Assembly: GCA_018969455.1 (NCBI GenBank)
Contig: JAGWYI010000002.1
Span: 1-38,624, forward strand
From: Bacteroidota bacterium
GTDB taxonomy: Bacteria > Bacteroidota > Bacteroidia > Chitinophagales > Saprospiraceae
DNA: 38,624 nucleotides
Reading direction: 5' to 3'
Made by a program: the position numbers and the translations under genes. The notes under the pieces were generated by a model. The model made no database searches. It was not told the origin of the DNA and saw nothing but the letters and a program-made list of their open reading frames with translations. This document shows, piece after piece, positions 17,760-27,152 of the stretch (within the stretch, counting starts at the first letter, position 1; every line of letters begins with the position of its first letter).

Positions 17760-19259
17760 TTATTGTTTTACCATTTTCACAACTGCGGCTGCACCATTTA
17801 CGATGATGCGGCTGTAGTACACACCAGCCTGATTTGTTTCAAAACGGAACGTATGGATTCCGGCGTCCATGCGGGCTTGCGCAAGCACCTGAACCAAACG
17901 GCCCAATTGGTCATACACTTCGATGCGCACTTGTGCCTGTTCTTTCAGTTCAAAGCTAATGTTGGTTTGCTTGTCGAAAGGGTTTGGAACCACTTGAATA
18001 TGTTGGCCTAAAACAGCTGGATCATTTACCGCAACCGATGGCAGCGCATAATCGATCAACAATTTGCAAGCACCCGCAGGTAATCCATCGTACGACTCTG
18101 CTTCGCGCAATCCTTTACCGGCGAGGGTAAACACCATGGCATTTCCGGAAGCCCAATCGGCCCGGTCGACCAGTTTTTGAACCAAGCGTGCGATGTTACT
18201 GCTGCGCTGGTCGGCGCCGTTCTGACCAACCACGGTCCAGGAAGCCGCTGGAATTGACCAATAAACAGAATCTGTTAAAGTTGGGCGGGAAGAAATATCA
18301 AACGGAGTAGTGGTAAAGGAAAGCGGCGTTACGCTGTTTTGGGCTTTGATCCAAACAGCACAGGGATCGGTGTTTTTGTTGGTATTATCTACCTGAAATT
18401 GCAGGCGCGCATTGGAAATTTTGGCCCCTTTTGGAATGGCCAGGTTGGCAAAACGCACGCCAACCAATTGAGGATCTACGTTATTGGCGGTTTCGCAGCC
18501 CAACTCCAGGTCAGAGCTGCCTGCATCGAGGTCGCCCACCGTTTTGGTTTGGTTGGCGCCTGGCAAATATTCTTCCAGATCGTCTTCAGCTGCGCTCACT
18601 TGAGCGGTTACACTGCTGCTCGCTGGCTCGAAATTGATGATCAGTTTGCAAGCGCCGGTAGCACTTCCGTCAAAAGATTCTGCTTCACGCAAGCCCGAGC
18701 CATACAGGAAAAACGCCATGGCATTGCCGGATACCCAGCCATCGCGGGTTACCAGAGATTGTACCAGTTTGGAAATATCGGTGCTGCGTTGATCGGCATC
18801 ATGGGCGCCCACGGTAGTCCAGGAACCGGCCGGAATGGCCCAGTACACAGAGTCTTGCAATTTTGGGCGTTGAGAAAGGTTGAAAGGCGTAGGATCAAAC
18901 GTTACCGGATTGTCGCTATCCTGTGCTTTGATCCAAAGGTTGCAGGGGTCGGTGTTTTTATTGGTGTTGTCTACCTCAAATTGCAGGTAAGCAGAGGCAA
19001 TCCAGGCATTTTTGGGAATGTTTACCCCGGTAAAACGCAGGCCAACCAATTGAGGGTCAACATTACCTGCGGTTTCATTACCCAATTCCAGGTCGGAACT
19101 GCCAGCATCGATTCCACCCACGGTTTTGGTTTGAGTTGGGCCTGGCAAGTATTCTTCCAGGTCGTCGTTGATGGTATTTACTTGAACGGTAATGGTTTGC
19201 TGAGCGGAAAGGCAAAAGCACCAAACCATAGAAAGGGACAAAAACAATCCTTTTTTCAT
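17760..19259 (-). CDS. T9SS type A sorting domain protein with two copies of a ~190-aa beta-rich repeat domain
   Basis: Signal peptide; two units DDLEEYLPG.QTKTVG.DAGSSDLELG.ET...VDPQLVG.RF...IPK.A.I..A.LQF.VDNTNKNTDPC..WIKAQ...AESFDG.A.GACKLII; C-terminal VVPNPFDKQTNISFELKEQAQVRIEVYDQLGRLVQVL...GVYYSRIIVNGAAAVVKMVKQ. Confidence 0.85.
   Translation of the reverse strand: MKKGLFLSLSMVWCFCLSAQQTITVQVNTINDDLEEYLPGPTQTKTVGGIDAGSSDLELGNETAGNVDPQLVGLRFTGVNIPKNAWIASAYLQFEVDNTNKNTDPCNLWIKAQDSDNPVTFDPTPFNLSQRPKLQDSVYWAIPAGSWTTVGAHDADQRSTDISKLVQSLVTRDGWVSGNAMAFFLYGSGLREAESFDGSATGACKLIINFEPASSSVTAQVSAAEDDLEEYLPGANQTKTVGDLDAGSSDLELGCETANNVDPQLVGVRFANLAIPKGAKISNARLQFQVDNTNKNTDPCAVWIKAQNSVTPLSFTTTPFDISSRPTLTDSVYWSIPAASWTVVGQNGADQRSSNIARLVQKLVDRADWASGNAMVFTLAGKGLREAESYDGLPAGACKLLIDYALPSVAVNDPAVLGQHIQVVPNPFDKQTNISFELKEQAQVRIEVYDQLGRLVQVLAQARMDAGIHTFRFETNQAGVYYSRIIVNGAAAVVKMVKQ
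18048..18612 (-). repeat. Repeat domain copy 2 of the shorter paralog
   Basis: VSAAEDDLEEYLPGANQTKTVGDLDAGSSDLELGCETANNVDPQLVGVRFANLAIPKGAKI...CKLLIDYA; approximate limits. Confidence 0.75.
18630..19193 (-). repeat. Repeat domain copy 1 of the shorter paralog
   Basis: ITVQVNTINDDLEEYLPGPTQTKTVGGIDAGSSDLELGNETAGNVDPQLVGLRF...CKLIINF; approximate limits. Confidence 0.75.
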
Positions 19260-19413
19260 GATAGAGAAATTTGATCAAAAAAATAAAAAAGTTGAATTAA
19301 TGTGATAGCAATTGCGCTTCCTGTTATTGTATTTGGCCTTTGGCCTAAAACATTGACAATCAGCGTTAAAAAAACAATGAAAGCAGCTTCCAGGGGGCGT
19401 TCGGAACAACATG

Positions 19414-19449
19414 AAAAGGATCCTGAAATAAAGCATTCAGGATCCTTTT
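19414..19449. terminator. Hairpin terminator downstream of the PhoX-like gene
   Basis: 14-bp perfect stem AAAAGGATCCTGAA/TTCAGGATCCTTTT with loop ATAAAGCA, adjacent to the stop codon at 19455. Confidence 0.8.
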
Positions 19450-19454
19450 ATCAA

Positions 19455-22400
19455 CTATTGTTTTACCATTTTTACCACTGCTGCGGCGCCGTTTACGATC
19501 ACGCGGGCATAATAAACACCTGCCTGATCGGCTTCGAAGCGGAAAACCTGCGTACCTGCATCAAAACGGGCTTGTGCGAGTACTTGAACCAGGCGGCCCA
19601 GTTGATCATAAATTTCAATGCGCACCTGTGCTTGTTCGAGCAGTTCAAAAGCGATGTTGGTTTGATCGCCAAACGGATTCGGGTAAACCTGAATTTGCTG
19701 TCCTAATACGGCAGGATCATTTACTGAAACCTGAGGCCCCAGGTAATCGCGGCGGGATATTGCAAGTGCGACGCTGCGGTTTATTTTTTCTGAACGGCCG
19801 CTGATATCTGTTTGTAAGGTGTTGTTTCCGGGATTTGGTCCCTGAATGGACACAAACATATACCGATAATCGGGTGTGAAAGTCATCCCTGTGGGTTCAG
19901 AACTGAGCGGAGTTTGCATGAAAATCTCCACTTTGGGATCTGCTTGAGTATGGTTTGGACGTACAATCCAGATGTGATTGCGACCGCCATCTTGAAGTAC
20001 CCACAAGTTGCCGCGGTCGTCGAAAGTCAGGTTGTCATTGCCCACACCCCAATCTTCCGAAACCACTTCATTCCCACTGGTAACGCGGTAGGTTTTACCC
20101 CCTACATAAGTTTCGAAACCGCTTACAGTGCTTCCATTGTCGGCAAAGGTGTAAACGCGGCTTGCGCCCTTTACGGCAAAATAGACATGTCCGGTAAGCG
20201 GATTAATCTCTACATCTTCGATACCGGCAAAAGTGGTACCATTGGCTGCGGCGAATGTTTTGGTGGCATTTTGTTCGGCTTTGGTGGTATTAGGAACTTG
20301 CACCCAGGTACCGGTTGACCCGGTTGGTTCAAAACCGGCAAATGGCTGGTTGAGTTTCAACACATACAATTTTCCGCTAGACAAGTTGTCTTGCTGATCG
20401 GCGACAAATTTGTAGATGCTGCCATTGGGCTCATCTTCCCCCTGGTAAACTGTTTTCCGGTCGGATGCCACCACCACATTTTCGTGGCTCATGCGTCCCA
20501 TTGCCCACAATTTTTGCGGACCGTTGCCATAACTGCGCACCTGGCGGGTGAGCGGGTCAATTTCAACGTTCCAACCCAAATCGATGTAACCATCGTTGTT
20601 GGCGTCGGTATTGGAAGTGGTTTCCTCGCAAGTAATAACGGTTCCCCAAGGGGTAACGGTACCAGAACAGTTGCGCTGGGTACCTCCTACCGGTGCGAAA
20701 TTTACAGGGCCGGAGCTATCTACTTTCCAAAGTCCTGTTGCATTGTTGAAGTGCAAGTCTAAAACAGATACAGCGCCAACCGATTCTTCATGGTTGATCG
20801 ACAAATGTCCGAGGCGGCTGTTGGTTCCGTTTGCGGGAACATAACCGGTAAAGTCGAAAGTGGGGGGCAGTTTTCCGGAAGTAAGTGTATACGGCTCGTT
20901 TTCAAAGGCAACGTATTGGAAAACGTGAGAGGCATTTGGAATTTCAAATGTATCGCGTTGTTCGCGTGGTATCAGGGAGGTAAAGCACCCGATGTGTTTG
21001 TCGTTGGGATCCACACAACCCAGATCGCTTGGGTTGCTCACGCCAACCGGCGTATTCAAAGACAGATCGAAAACGAGGTCGGGACTATTGGGGGCAACTT
21101 GGTGCACTTCAGCAGCAATAATATTTACATCATTAACAAACAATGACTTAGGCACATCGAATGTAAAATAAGCATATTCGCGGTTTCCACTCACTTCTGC
21201 ATTAGCCAGGGTGTTGTTGGTGATTGCGCCAGCATTCATGTTACGGCGCAGCACTTCGGTTCCATTTACATAAACGACAACGCCGTCATCTGCGCGCACC
21301 TGCATTTCCACTTGAGCGGGCAAGGAAGCGACATCGGCAATTCGGATGCGCTTTCTGAAATAGGTAGTGAGGTATTTATTGTTGGCGTTGGGACCAAAAC
21401 CGATGGTGGTGTTTAATTCGTTGAGATTGTACCCCAATGGCCCCGGGCCGAATGCCCATTGTGCATCATTGAAAGTCAAAGCGTTCCAGTCGGCAGCAGG
21501 AGAAGTTCCATTATCGAGGTAAGCCCAGCTTCCCTTTTTATTCAATGGGTAGTTGGTTGTTGGGTTACCTGGCTGTGGCGTATCGTTGGAAACGTATTCT
21601 ACGATTAATTTACAAGCGCCAGCAGGCAAGCCATCATAAGATTCTGCTTCGCGCAAGCCTTTACCGGCGAGGGTAAACACCATGGCATTACCCGGCGCCC
21701 AGTTGGGGCGATTAACGAGCGCCTGAACCAGGGGAGCGATGTTGTTGCTGCGTTGGTCGGCGCCAGCAGCGCCAATTACCGTCCATGATCCATTGGGAAT
21801 TGCCCAGAAAATGGAATCTTTCAGGGTTGGGCGACTGGAGATGTTAAAAGGAGTCAATTCGAAGGAGGGAGGATTGTCGGCATCCTGTGCTTTTACCCAA
21901 ACTTCGCAGGGGTCGGTATTTTTAGTGGTATTATCTACCTGAAACTGAAGGTATGCATTTGTGATGGCTGCGTTTTTGGGAATATTCAAATTGGCAAAGC
22001 GCACTCCAACCAATTGAGGGTCAACGTTATTGGCTGTTTCGGTGCCCAGTTCGAGGTCGGAGCTGCCGGCATCCAGGGTACCTACCGTTTTGGTTTGGTT
22101 AGTGCCCGGCAAATATTCTTCCAGGTCATCTTCGGCGGCGCTTACCTGTGCGGTGAGGGTATTGGTAGGCACGTAATCGATCAAAAGTTTACATGCGCCG
22201 GATGGTAAACCATCGTATGATTCCGCTTCGCGCAAGCCTTTACCGGCCAGTGTAAACACCATGGCGCTGCCGGCAGCCCAATCGGGGCGGTTGACCAGTG
22301 TTTGTACCAGACGGGCAATATTGGTACTGCGTTGATCTGCGCCATTTTGTCCGATTACATTCCAGGATCCATCAGGGATAGACCAGTAAACAGAATCGGG

Positions 22401-23381
22401 CACAGTTGGGCGGGAAGAAATGTCGAAAGGAGTAAGGGTAAAAGAGGCGGGAGAAACGCTGTTTTGGGCTTTAATCCAAACGGCACAGGGATCGGTATTT
22501 TTATTGGTATTATCTACCTGAAATTGCAGGTGTGCATTTACAATTTTAGCGCCTTTGGGAATGTCCAGATTTGCAAAACGGACGCCAACCAATTGAGGGT
22601 CAATGTTTCCGGCAGTTTCATTACCCAATTCGAGGTCGGAGCTGCCGGCATCGAGGGTACCCACGGTTTTGGTTTGATTGGTTCCGGGCAGATACTCTTC
22701 CAAATCGTCTTCTGCTGCGCCAACCTGAGCCGTTAAGCTATTGGTTGGAACAAAATTAATGATCAATTTGCAAGCGCCTGTGGCAGTGCCGTCATAAGAT
22801 TCTGCTTCCCGCAAGCCCGTTCCCTGAATGAAAAATGCCATGGCATTTCCGGAGGCCCAGCCATCGCGGTTTACCAGAGCCTGAACCAAACGGGCAATAT
22901 TCGCGCTGCGTTGATCGGGGCCATTGGCGCCAATGGTGCTCCATGAACCGCTTGGAACAGACCAGTAAATTGAATCGGGCAGTGTAGGGCGTTTGGACAG
23001 GTTAAAAGGCGCAATTTCAAAGGTAAGCGGGTTATCGCTGTCTTGCGCTTTGATCCATAAATTACAAGGATCGGTGTTTTTGCTGGTATTGTCAACCTCA
23101 AACTGCAGGTAAGCCGACAAAATCCAGGCATTTTTAGGAATGTTCACATCGGTAAAACGAACGCCGACCAATTGCGGATCGATATTGCCTGCGGTTTCTG
23201 TCCCCAATTCAAGGTCGGAGCTACCTGCATCAATGGCGCCAACGGTTTTGGTTTGGTTTGGACCAGGGAGATATTCCTCCAAATCGTCATTAATGGTATT
23301 TACCTGAACGGTAATGCTTTGTTGTGCACAAAGGCTCAATCCCCAGGCTAAACTGAGGAGTATGGGTAGAAATTTTTTCAT
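19455..23381 (-). CDS. Large T9SS type A cargo: three ~190-aa repeat domains + Gal-binding-like module + PhoX/DUF839-like domain + sorting domain
   Basis: 1308 aa. Three tandem repeat units; GSWAYLDNGTSPAADWNALTFNDAQWAFGPGPLGY...VRADDGVVVYVNGTEVLRRN module; PhoX-like SRLGHLSINHEES...GTVITCEETTSNTDANNDGYIDLGWNVEIDP...AMGRMSHENVVVASDRKTVYQGEDEPNGSIYKFVAD...GIEDVEINPLTGHVYFAVKG; C-terminal T9SS domain. Confidence 0.85.
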   Translation of the reverse strand: MKKFLPILLSLAWGLSLCAQQSITVQVNTINDDLEEYLPGPNQTKTVGAIDAGSSDLELGTETAGNIDPQLVGVRFTDVNIPKNAWILSAYLQFEVDNTSKNTDPCNLWIKAQDSDNPLTFEIAPFNLSKRPTLPDSIYWSVPSGSWSTIGANGPDQRSANIARLVQALVNRDGWASGNAMAFFIQGTGLREAESYDGTATGACKLIINFVPTNSLTAQVGAAEDDLEEYLPGTNQTKTVGTLDAGSSDLELGNETAGNIDPQLVGVRFANLDIPKGAKIVNAHLQFQVDNTNKNTDPCAVWIKAQNSVSPASFTLTPFDISSRPTVPDSVYWSIPDGSWNVIGQNGADQRSTNIARLVQTLVNRPDWAAGSAMVFTLAGKGLREAESYDGLPSGACKLLIDYVPTNTLTAQVSAAEDDLEEYLPGTNQTKTVGTLDAGSSDLELGTETANNVDPQLVGVRFANLNIPKNAAITNAYLQFQVDNTTKNTDPCEVWVKAQDADNPPSFELTPFNISSRPTLKDSIFWAIPNGSWTVIGAAGADQRSNNIAPLVQALVNRPNWAPGNAMVFTLAGKGLREAESYDGLPAGACKLIVEYVSNDTPQPGNPTTNYPLNKKGSWAYLDNGTSPAADWNALTFNDAQWAFGPGPLGYNLNELNTTIGFGPNANNKYLTTYFRKRIRIADVASLPAQVEMQVRADDGVVVYVNGTEVLRRNMNAGAITNNTLANAEVSGNREYAYFTFDVPKSLFVNDVNIIAAEVHQVAPNSPDLVFDLSLNTPVGVSNPSDLGCVDPNDKHIGCFTSLIPREQRDTFEIPNASHVFQYVAFENEPYTLTSGKLPPTFDFTGYVPANGTNSRLGHLSINHEESVGAVSVLDLHFNNATGLWKVDSSGPVNFAPVGGTQRNCSGTVTPWGTVITCEETTSNTDANNDGYIDLGWNVEIDPLTRQVRSYGNGPQKLWAMGRMSHENVVVASDRKTVYQGEDEPNGSIYKFVADQQDNLSSGKLYVLKLNQPFAGFEPTGSTGTWVQVPNTTKAEQNATKTFAAANGTTFAGIEDVEINPLTGHVYFAVKGASRVYTFADNGSTVSGFETYVGGKTYRVTSGNEVVSEDWGVGNDNLTFDDRGNLWVLQDGGRNHIWIVRPNHTQADPKVEIFMQTPLSSEPTGMTFTPDYRYMFVSIQGPNPGNNTLQTDISGRSEKINRSVALAISRRDYLGPQVSVNDPAVLGQQIQVYPNPFGDQTNIAFELLEQAQVRIEIYDQLGRLVQVLAQARFDAGTQVFRFEADQAGVYYARVIVNGAAAVVKMVKQ
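21594..22155 (-). repeat. Repeat domain copy 3 of the PhoX-like protein
   Basis: VSAAEDDLEEYLPGTNQTKTVGTLDAGSSDLELGTETANNVDPQLVGVRF...CKLIVEY; approximate limits. Confidence 0.75.
22173..22742 (-). repeat. Repeat domain copy 2 of the PhoX-like protein
   Basis: VGAAEDDLEEYLPGTNQTKTVGTLDAGSSDLELGNETAGNIDPQLVGVRF...CKLLIDY; approximate limits. Confidence 0.75.
22752..23315 (-). repeat. Repeat domain copy 1 of the PhoX-like protein
   Basis: ITVQVNTINDDLEEYLPGPNQTKTVGAIDAGSSDLELGTETAGNIDPQLVGVRF...CKLIINF; approximate limits. Confidence 0.75.
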
Positions 23382-23491
23382 GATAGAGAAGATTGAGATG
23401 CATTATAGCAATGCTATCACAAAGGAAAGGCTCTATCATTATTTCAATTTAAATGGGGTATTAAGTTTTATTTAATCTCCAGAAAATTGAA

Positions 23492-26400
23492 TTATCCGGC
23501 TTCAAACACCAGTGCTTCGTGTCCCAATTGTCGGAAATCGACGGGTGTTACGGCAGAGACGCCTTGTTCGGGCATGTAAACGCCGTAGATGGTATCCACG
23601 GCAGCCATGGTAGCCTTATTGTGGGTAACCACAATGAATTGGGAATCTGCGGAGAATTTGCGGATGATGTTATTGAATTTTTCGATGTTGGCATCATCCA
23701 GGGGTGCGTCTACTTCATCAAAGATGCAGAAAGGGGCAGGTTTGAGGAGGTAGAGGGCAAAAAGAAGGGCTGTTGCGGTGAGTGTTTTTTCTCCGCCCGA
23801 GAGTTGGGCGATGGTTTGGGGGCGTTTGCCTTTGGGTTTGGCAATGATGTTGATGTCCGATTCCAGCGGGGCATCGGGATTTACCAGCAGTAAGTCGGCC
23901 GAGTCGTCTTCGGTGAAGAGGGTTCGAAACACCTGGATAAAGTTGGCGCGCACTTGCTCGAACGATTCCAGGAAGCGTGCCGTTGCCGTGGATTCGATTT
24001 CCAGCATGGTTTGCATCAGGTTTTCTTTTGCAGCCATGATGTCGGCTTTTTGGCCGGCGATGGTGTCGTATCGTTCTTTAATTTCATTGTACGCTTCGAT
24101 GGCGAGCGGGTTGATTTCGCCGTATCCATCCAGTTTTCGTTTTAGGGCATTCACCTCTTTTTCCAGCACATCGCGATCGAATTTGGGATCGGGTTCCTGG
24201 TTAATGACGTCATTGACGCCCATGCCGAATTCGGCGCGCAGGCGTTCTCCAATGGCTGTAATTTCGAATTTAACGTCTTGAAATTTTTCTTTAACCCGGT
24301 TTACGAGCACCTGTAATTCTTGTTGGCGGCGGAAATTTTCCCGATTTTGGTTTTCGAGTTCGTGAATTTCGTTTCGGGCTTTAAAATACGACTGTTCTAC
24401 TTCACTTAAAGCAGCTTCCAGGGTTTTCTTTTCGGCATACCAAGCCGAGAGTTTGGCATTGATATCGCTTAGTTCGGTTCGGATACGTTCCAGTTCTTCG
24501 GCATTTTTGGTTTTGGCCTGGTCATTTTGATGCACCTGGGAACGCAATTCGGCGAGGCGTTTTTCGCGGAAGCTCAATTCCTGCTGCAGGGTGCTTACCT
24601 TGTTTTGTTGTCGAATAAACTCGATGTTTTGTTGATTGAAGGCTGCTCCAGCCTGGCTGAGTTGTTCGGCCACATCGCGGAAGCTACCATCGGCATTGCT
24701 CATCCGTTCTTTGAGCGCATCGAGTTCGGCCATTTTTTCTTTCAAAAATGCTTCAATTTGCGCATTTGAATGCTCCAATTCAGCGATTGTCCGGCCGGAT
24801 TCGGCATTTTTAAGGTCAAAATTTTGAACGAATGCGGCAATATTTTCCAGTCTGGCTTTAACAGCAGCCATTTCCTGGGCGATGCGGCTGGATGCATCGC
24901 GTTCACGCGCGAGTGTTTGCGACTGATCTCCATTTTTAAGTGCCTGAAGATGCGTGCGGAGGGTAGCCAGTTTGATGTTGTGATCGGAGTCGTTGCGTTC
25001 CAGTTTTTGGATATCGCTTTCCAGCATTTCCAGGTTTTTCTTTCGGCCTATTTTTTTACCTTCAAAAAGGCCCACAGAACCGCCCGACATGGAGAATTTT
25101 TTACGTACCAATCCACCAGTTTTTGACAGCAGGACCACATTTTCTACCGGTGTTTTGCTTGGAATCTGATTGTCTTCCACCACCATTACGTTTTCGAGCA
25201 GGAAATCTACCAGATGGCGGTAGCGTTGGTCACATTCGACCAAATCGGCAGCCCGGATGCCGTTGAAAAGTGCCAAAGGCACATTGTATCCTTCAAAGGC
25301 ATCGAGAAGGAAGAAATTGGCGCGTCCTTTTTGGCTGGTTCCCAGGAGTTGAATGGCTTTTACCGCCTCGTCGGCATTGGGTACTACATAATAGTTGAGG
25401 TATGGCTCGAGGTAGTTTTCAATGACCACGCGAAACTCTTCGCGCACGTACATGAGGTCAGACAAAAGCGGGCAATTTTTGGCCCAATCTTTTTGTTGGC
25501 TAAGGAATTTGATGCTTTCGGGAAAGCCCTCGAGGCTTTCGACCATGCTTTTTGTTAGTTTGAATTCATTGCGTTTGGCATCGAGTCCTCGTTGAATGGC
25601 CGAAATTTTCTTTTGAAGTTCATCGGCATTTCGTTCGGTTTCGGCAATGTCGTTTTTTCGTTTTTCTTCTGCCAGTTGGATGGCCTCAATTTTTTCCAAT
25701 TGAGCGATTTCCTCTGCGTGGAGGCCATCCATTTTAGCCTGGAGGAGTTTCATTTCTTCGCGGCGTTGGGCTACATCAGCCAGGGTTCGGTCAACATCGC
25801 GGCGCAGGTTTTCGATCTGACTGGCCTGCACGGCGCGTTTTTTTTCAAATTCGACGATTTCGCGTTCGAGTCCTTGTTGGGCTTTTACGAATTCATCGAT
25901 GTTTCCCTTCATCAAGTTATGGTCGGCGCGCACTTGTTCCAGGCCGGCTTTGGAAAGTTCTACAGCTTCTTCGAGTTCGGCTTCTAATCTTTTTTCATAA
26001 TTTACATCAGTTTGGTAGCCTTCTACTTCCAGTTCCAGTTGTCGGATCTGGTCGCCGGCACGCAATACCAGGTCCTCCAGTCGACGTGCATCCTGTTCTA
26101 CGAAACTGAGTTTTTGGCTCAGCATATTTTTTTCATTTTCCGTTCCGCGAATGCGTCCGGTGAGCCGATTTACGATTTGTTGTTGGTCGCTGAGGCTGCT
26201 TTCTTTATCGGTATGCAGTTTTCGTTTGTATTCGATGGATGCTTCAAGTTCCCGGCCTTTGATTTCGGCGAGGCGGTAGTTGTCTTCCTCGCGGGCAATT
26301 TGGCCTTCCAGTTCCTTGTAGTTTTTTTTGTGTCGGGCCAGGTTATGAACAGCCAGTTCAATTGAGCGCTGCTTGTATTCGTCTTTTAGTTCATAGAATT

Positions 26401-27040
26401 TTTGGGCTCGTTGAGCCTGCTTTTCGAGTTTTTTCAGTTGATCTTCAATTTCGAACAGCAAATCTTCCACCCGATCGAGATCGGCAGCGGTGGCTTCCAG
26501 TTTTTGTTGGGTTTCGTGTTTTCGCGCTTTATACTTGCTTACGCCGGCTGCTTGTTCAAACATCCGACGACGAGCCTGTTCGCGATCGCTCAACAGGTCT
26601 TCCACCATGCCCAAGGCGATAATGGCATAAGAGTCTGCGCCTATACCCGTATCCATAAACAGGGAAGTAATGTCTTTAAGGCGGCAGCTCACGCCATTGA
26701 GTCGGTACTCACTTTCGCCCGAGCGGTATAAAATGCGCGTAATTGACACCGTATTATACTCGATGGGCAGGATATTTTTGGTATTTTCAAAGGTAAGAGA
26801 CACCGAAGCCATTTGGGCTTCCTTTCTTTTTTTGGTCCCGTTGAAAATAACGCTCGCCATTTTATCCAGGCGCAGCGAACCGGTTTTTTGTTCGCCCAAC
26901 ACCCAGCGAACTGCGTCTACCACATTGGATTTACCCGAGCCATTGGGCCCTACCACACCTGTTACATCCGCATTGAAGTGGATGACCGTTTCGTTGGCAA
27001 AACTTTTAAATCCTTTTAATTCGAGTGTCTTCAGTCGCAT
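23492..27040 (-). CDS. smc: Chromosome segregation protein SMC
   Basis: MRLKTLELKGFKSFANETVIHFNADVTGVVGPNGSGKSNVVDAVRWVLGEQ (Walker A), coiled coils, hinge, C-terminal LSGGEKTLTATALLFALYLLKPAPFCIFDEVDAPLDDANIEKF (ABC signature/Walker B). Confidence 0.97.
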   Translation of the reverse strand: MRLKTLELKGFKSFANETVIHFNADVTGVVGPNGSGKSNVVDAVRWVLGEQKTGSLRLDKMASVIFNGTKKRKEAQMASVSLTFENTKNILPIEYNTVSITRILYRSGESEYRLNGVSCRLKDITSLFMDTGIGADSYAIIALGMVEDLLSDREQARRRMFEQAAGVSKYKARKHETQQKLEATAADLDRVEDLLFEIEDQLKKLEKQAQRAQKFYELKDEYKQRSIELAVHNLARHKKNYKELEGQIAREEDNYRLAEIKGRELEASIEYKRKLHTDKESSLSDQQQIVNRLTGRIRGTENEKNMLSQKLSFVEQDARRLEDLVLRAGDQIRQLELEVEGYQTDVNYEKRLEAELEEAVELSKAGLEQVRADHNLMKGNIDEFVKAQQGLEREIVEFEKKRAVQASQIENLRRDVDRTLADVAQRREEMKLLQAKMDGLHAEEIAQLEKIEAIQLAEEKRKNDIAETERNADELQKKISAIQRGLDAKRNEFKLTKSMVESLEGFPESIKFLSQQKDWAKNCPLLSDLMYVREEFRVVIENYLEPYLNYYVVPNADEAVKAIQLLGTSQKGRANFFLLDAFEGYNVPLALFNGIRAADLVECDQRYRHLVDFLLENVMVVEDNQIPSKTPVENVVLLSKTGGLVRKKFSMSGGSVGLFEGKKIGRKKNLEMLESDIQKLERNDSDHNIKLATLRTHLQALKNGDQSQTLARERDASSRIAQEMAAVKARLENIAAFVQNFDLKNAESGRTIAELEHSNAQIEAFLKEKMAELDALKERMSNADGSFRDVAEQLSQAGAAFNQQNIEFIRQQNKVSTLQQELSFREKRLAELRSQVHQNDQAKTKNAEELERIRTELSDINAKLSAWYAEKKTLEAALSEVEQSYFKARNEIHELENQNRENFRRQQELQVLVNRVKEKFQDVKFEITAIGERLRAEFGMGVNDVINQEPDPKFDRDVLEKEVNALKRKLDGYGEINPLAIEAYNEIKERYDTIAGQKADIMAAKENLMQTMLEIESTATARFLESFEQVRANFIQVFRTLFTEDDSADLLLVNPDAPLESDINIIAKPKGKRPQTIAQLSGGEKTLTATALLFALYLLKPAPFCIFDEVDAPLDDANIEKFNNIIRKFSADSQFIVVTHNKATMAAVDTIYGVYMPEQGVSAVTPVDFRQLGHEALVFEAG

Positions 27041-27117
27041 TTTTCAACAACTTGATCGGTTGCAGGGGTATTTTTTTGAAAAAGAGGCGCGAAGATAGGT
27101 TTTTTAATAAAAAAAAA

Positions 27118-27144
27118 GCGCATAAGTTATCAACACTTATGCGC
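27118..27144. terminator. Hairpin terminator between smc promoter region and the SprB-repeat gene 3' end
   Basis: GCGCATAAGT/ACTTATGCGC stem, loop TATCAAC, flanked by an A-run (left) and CCTGTTTTTT (right). Confidence 0.8.
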
Positions 27145-27152
27145 CCTGTTTT

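Noticed and set aside
18339-19274. 311-aa plus-strand ORF
   Set aside because: Antisense to the repeat-domain T9SS gene; low-complexity aromatic/Gly composition and repeat-derived periodicity indicate a shadow ORF.
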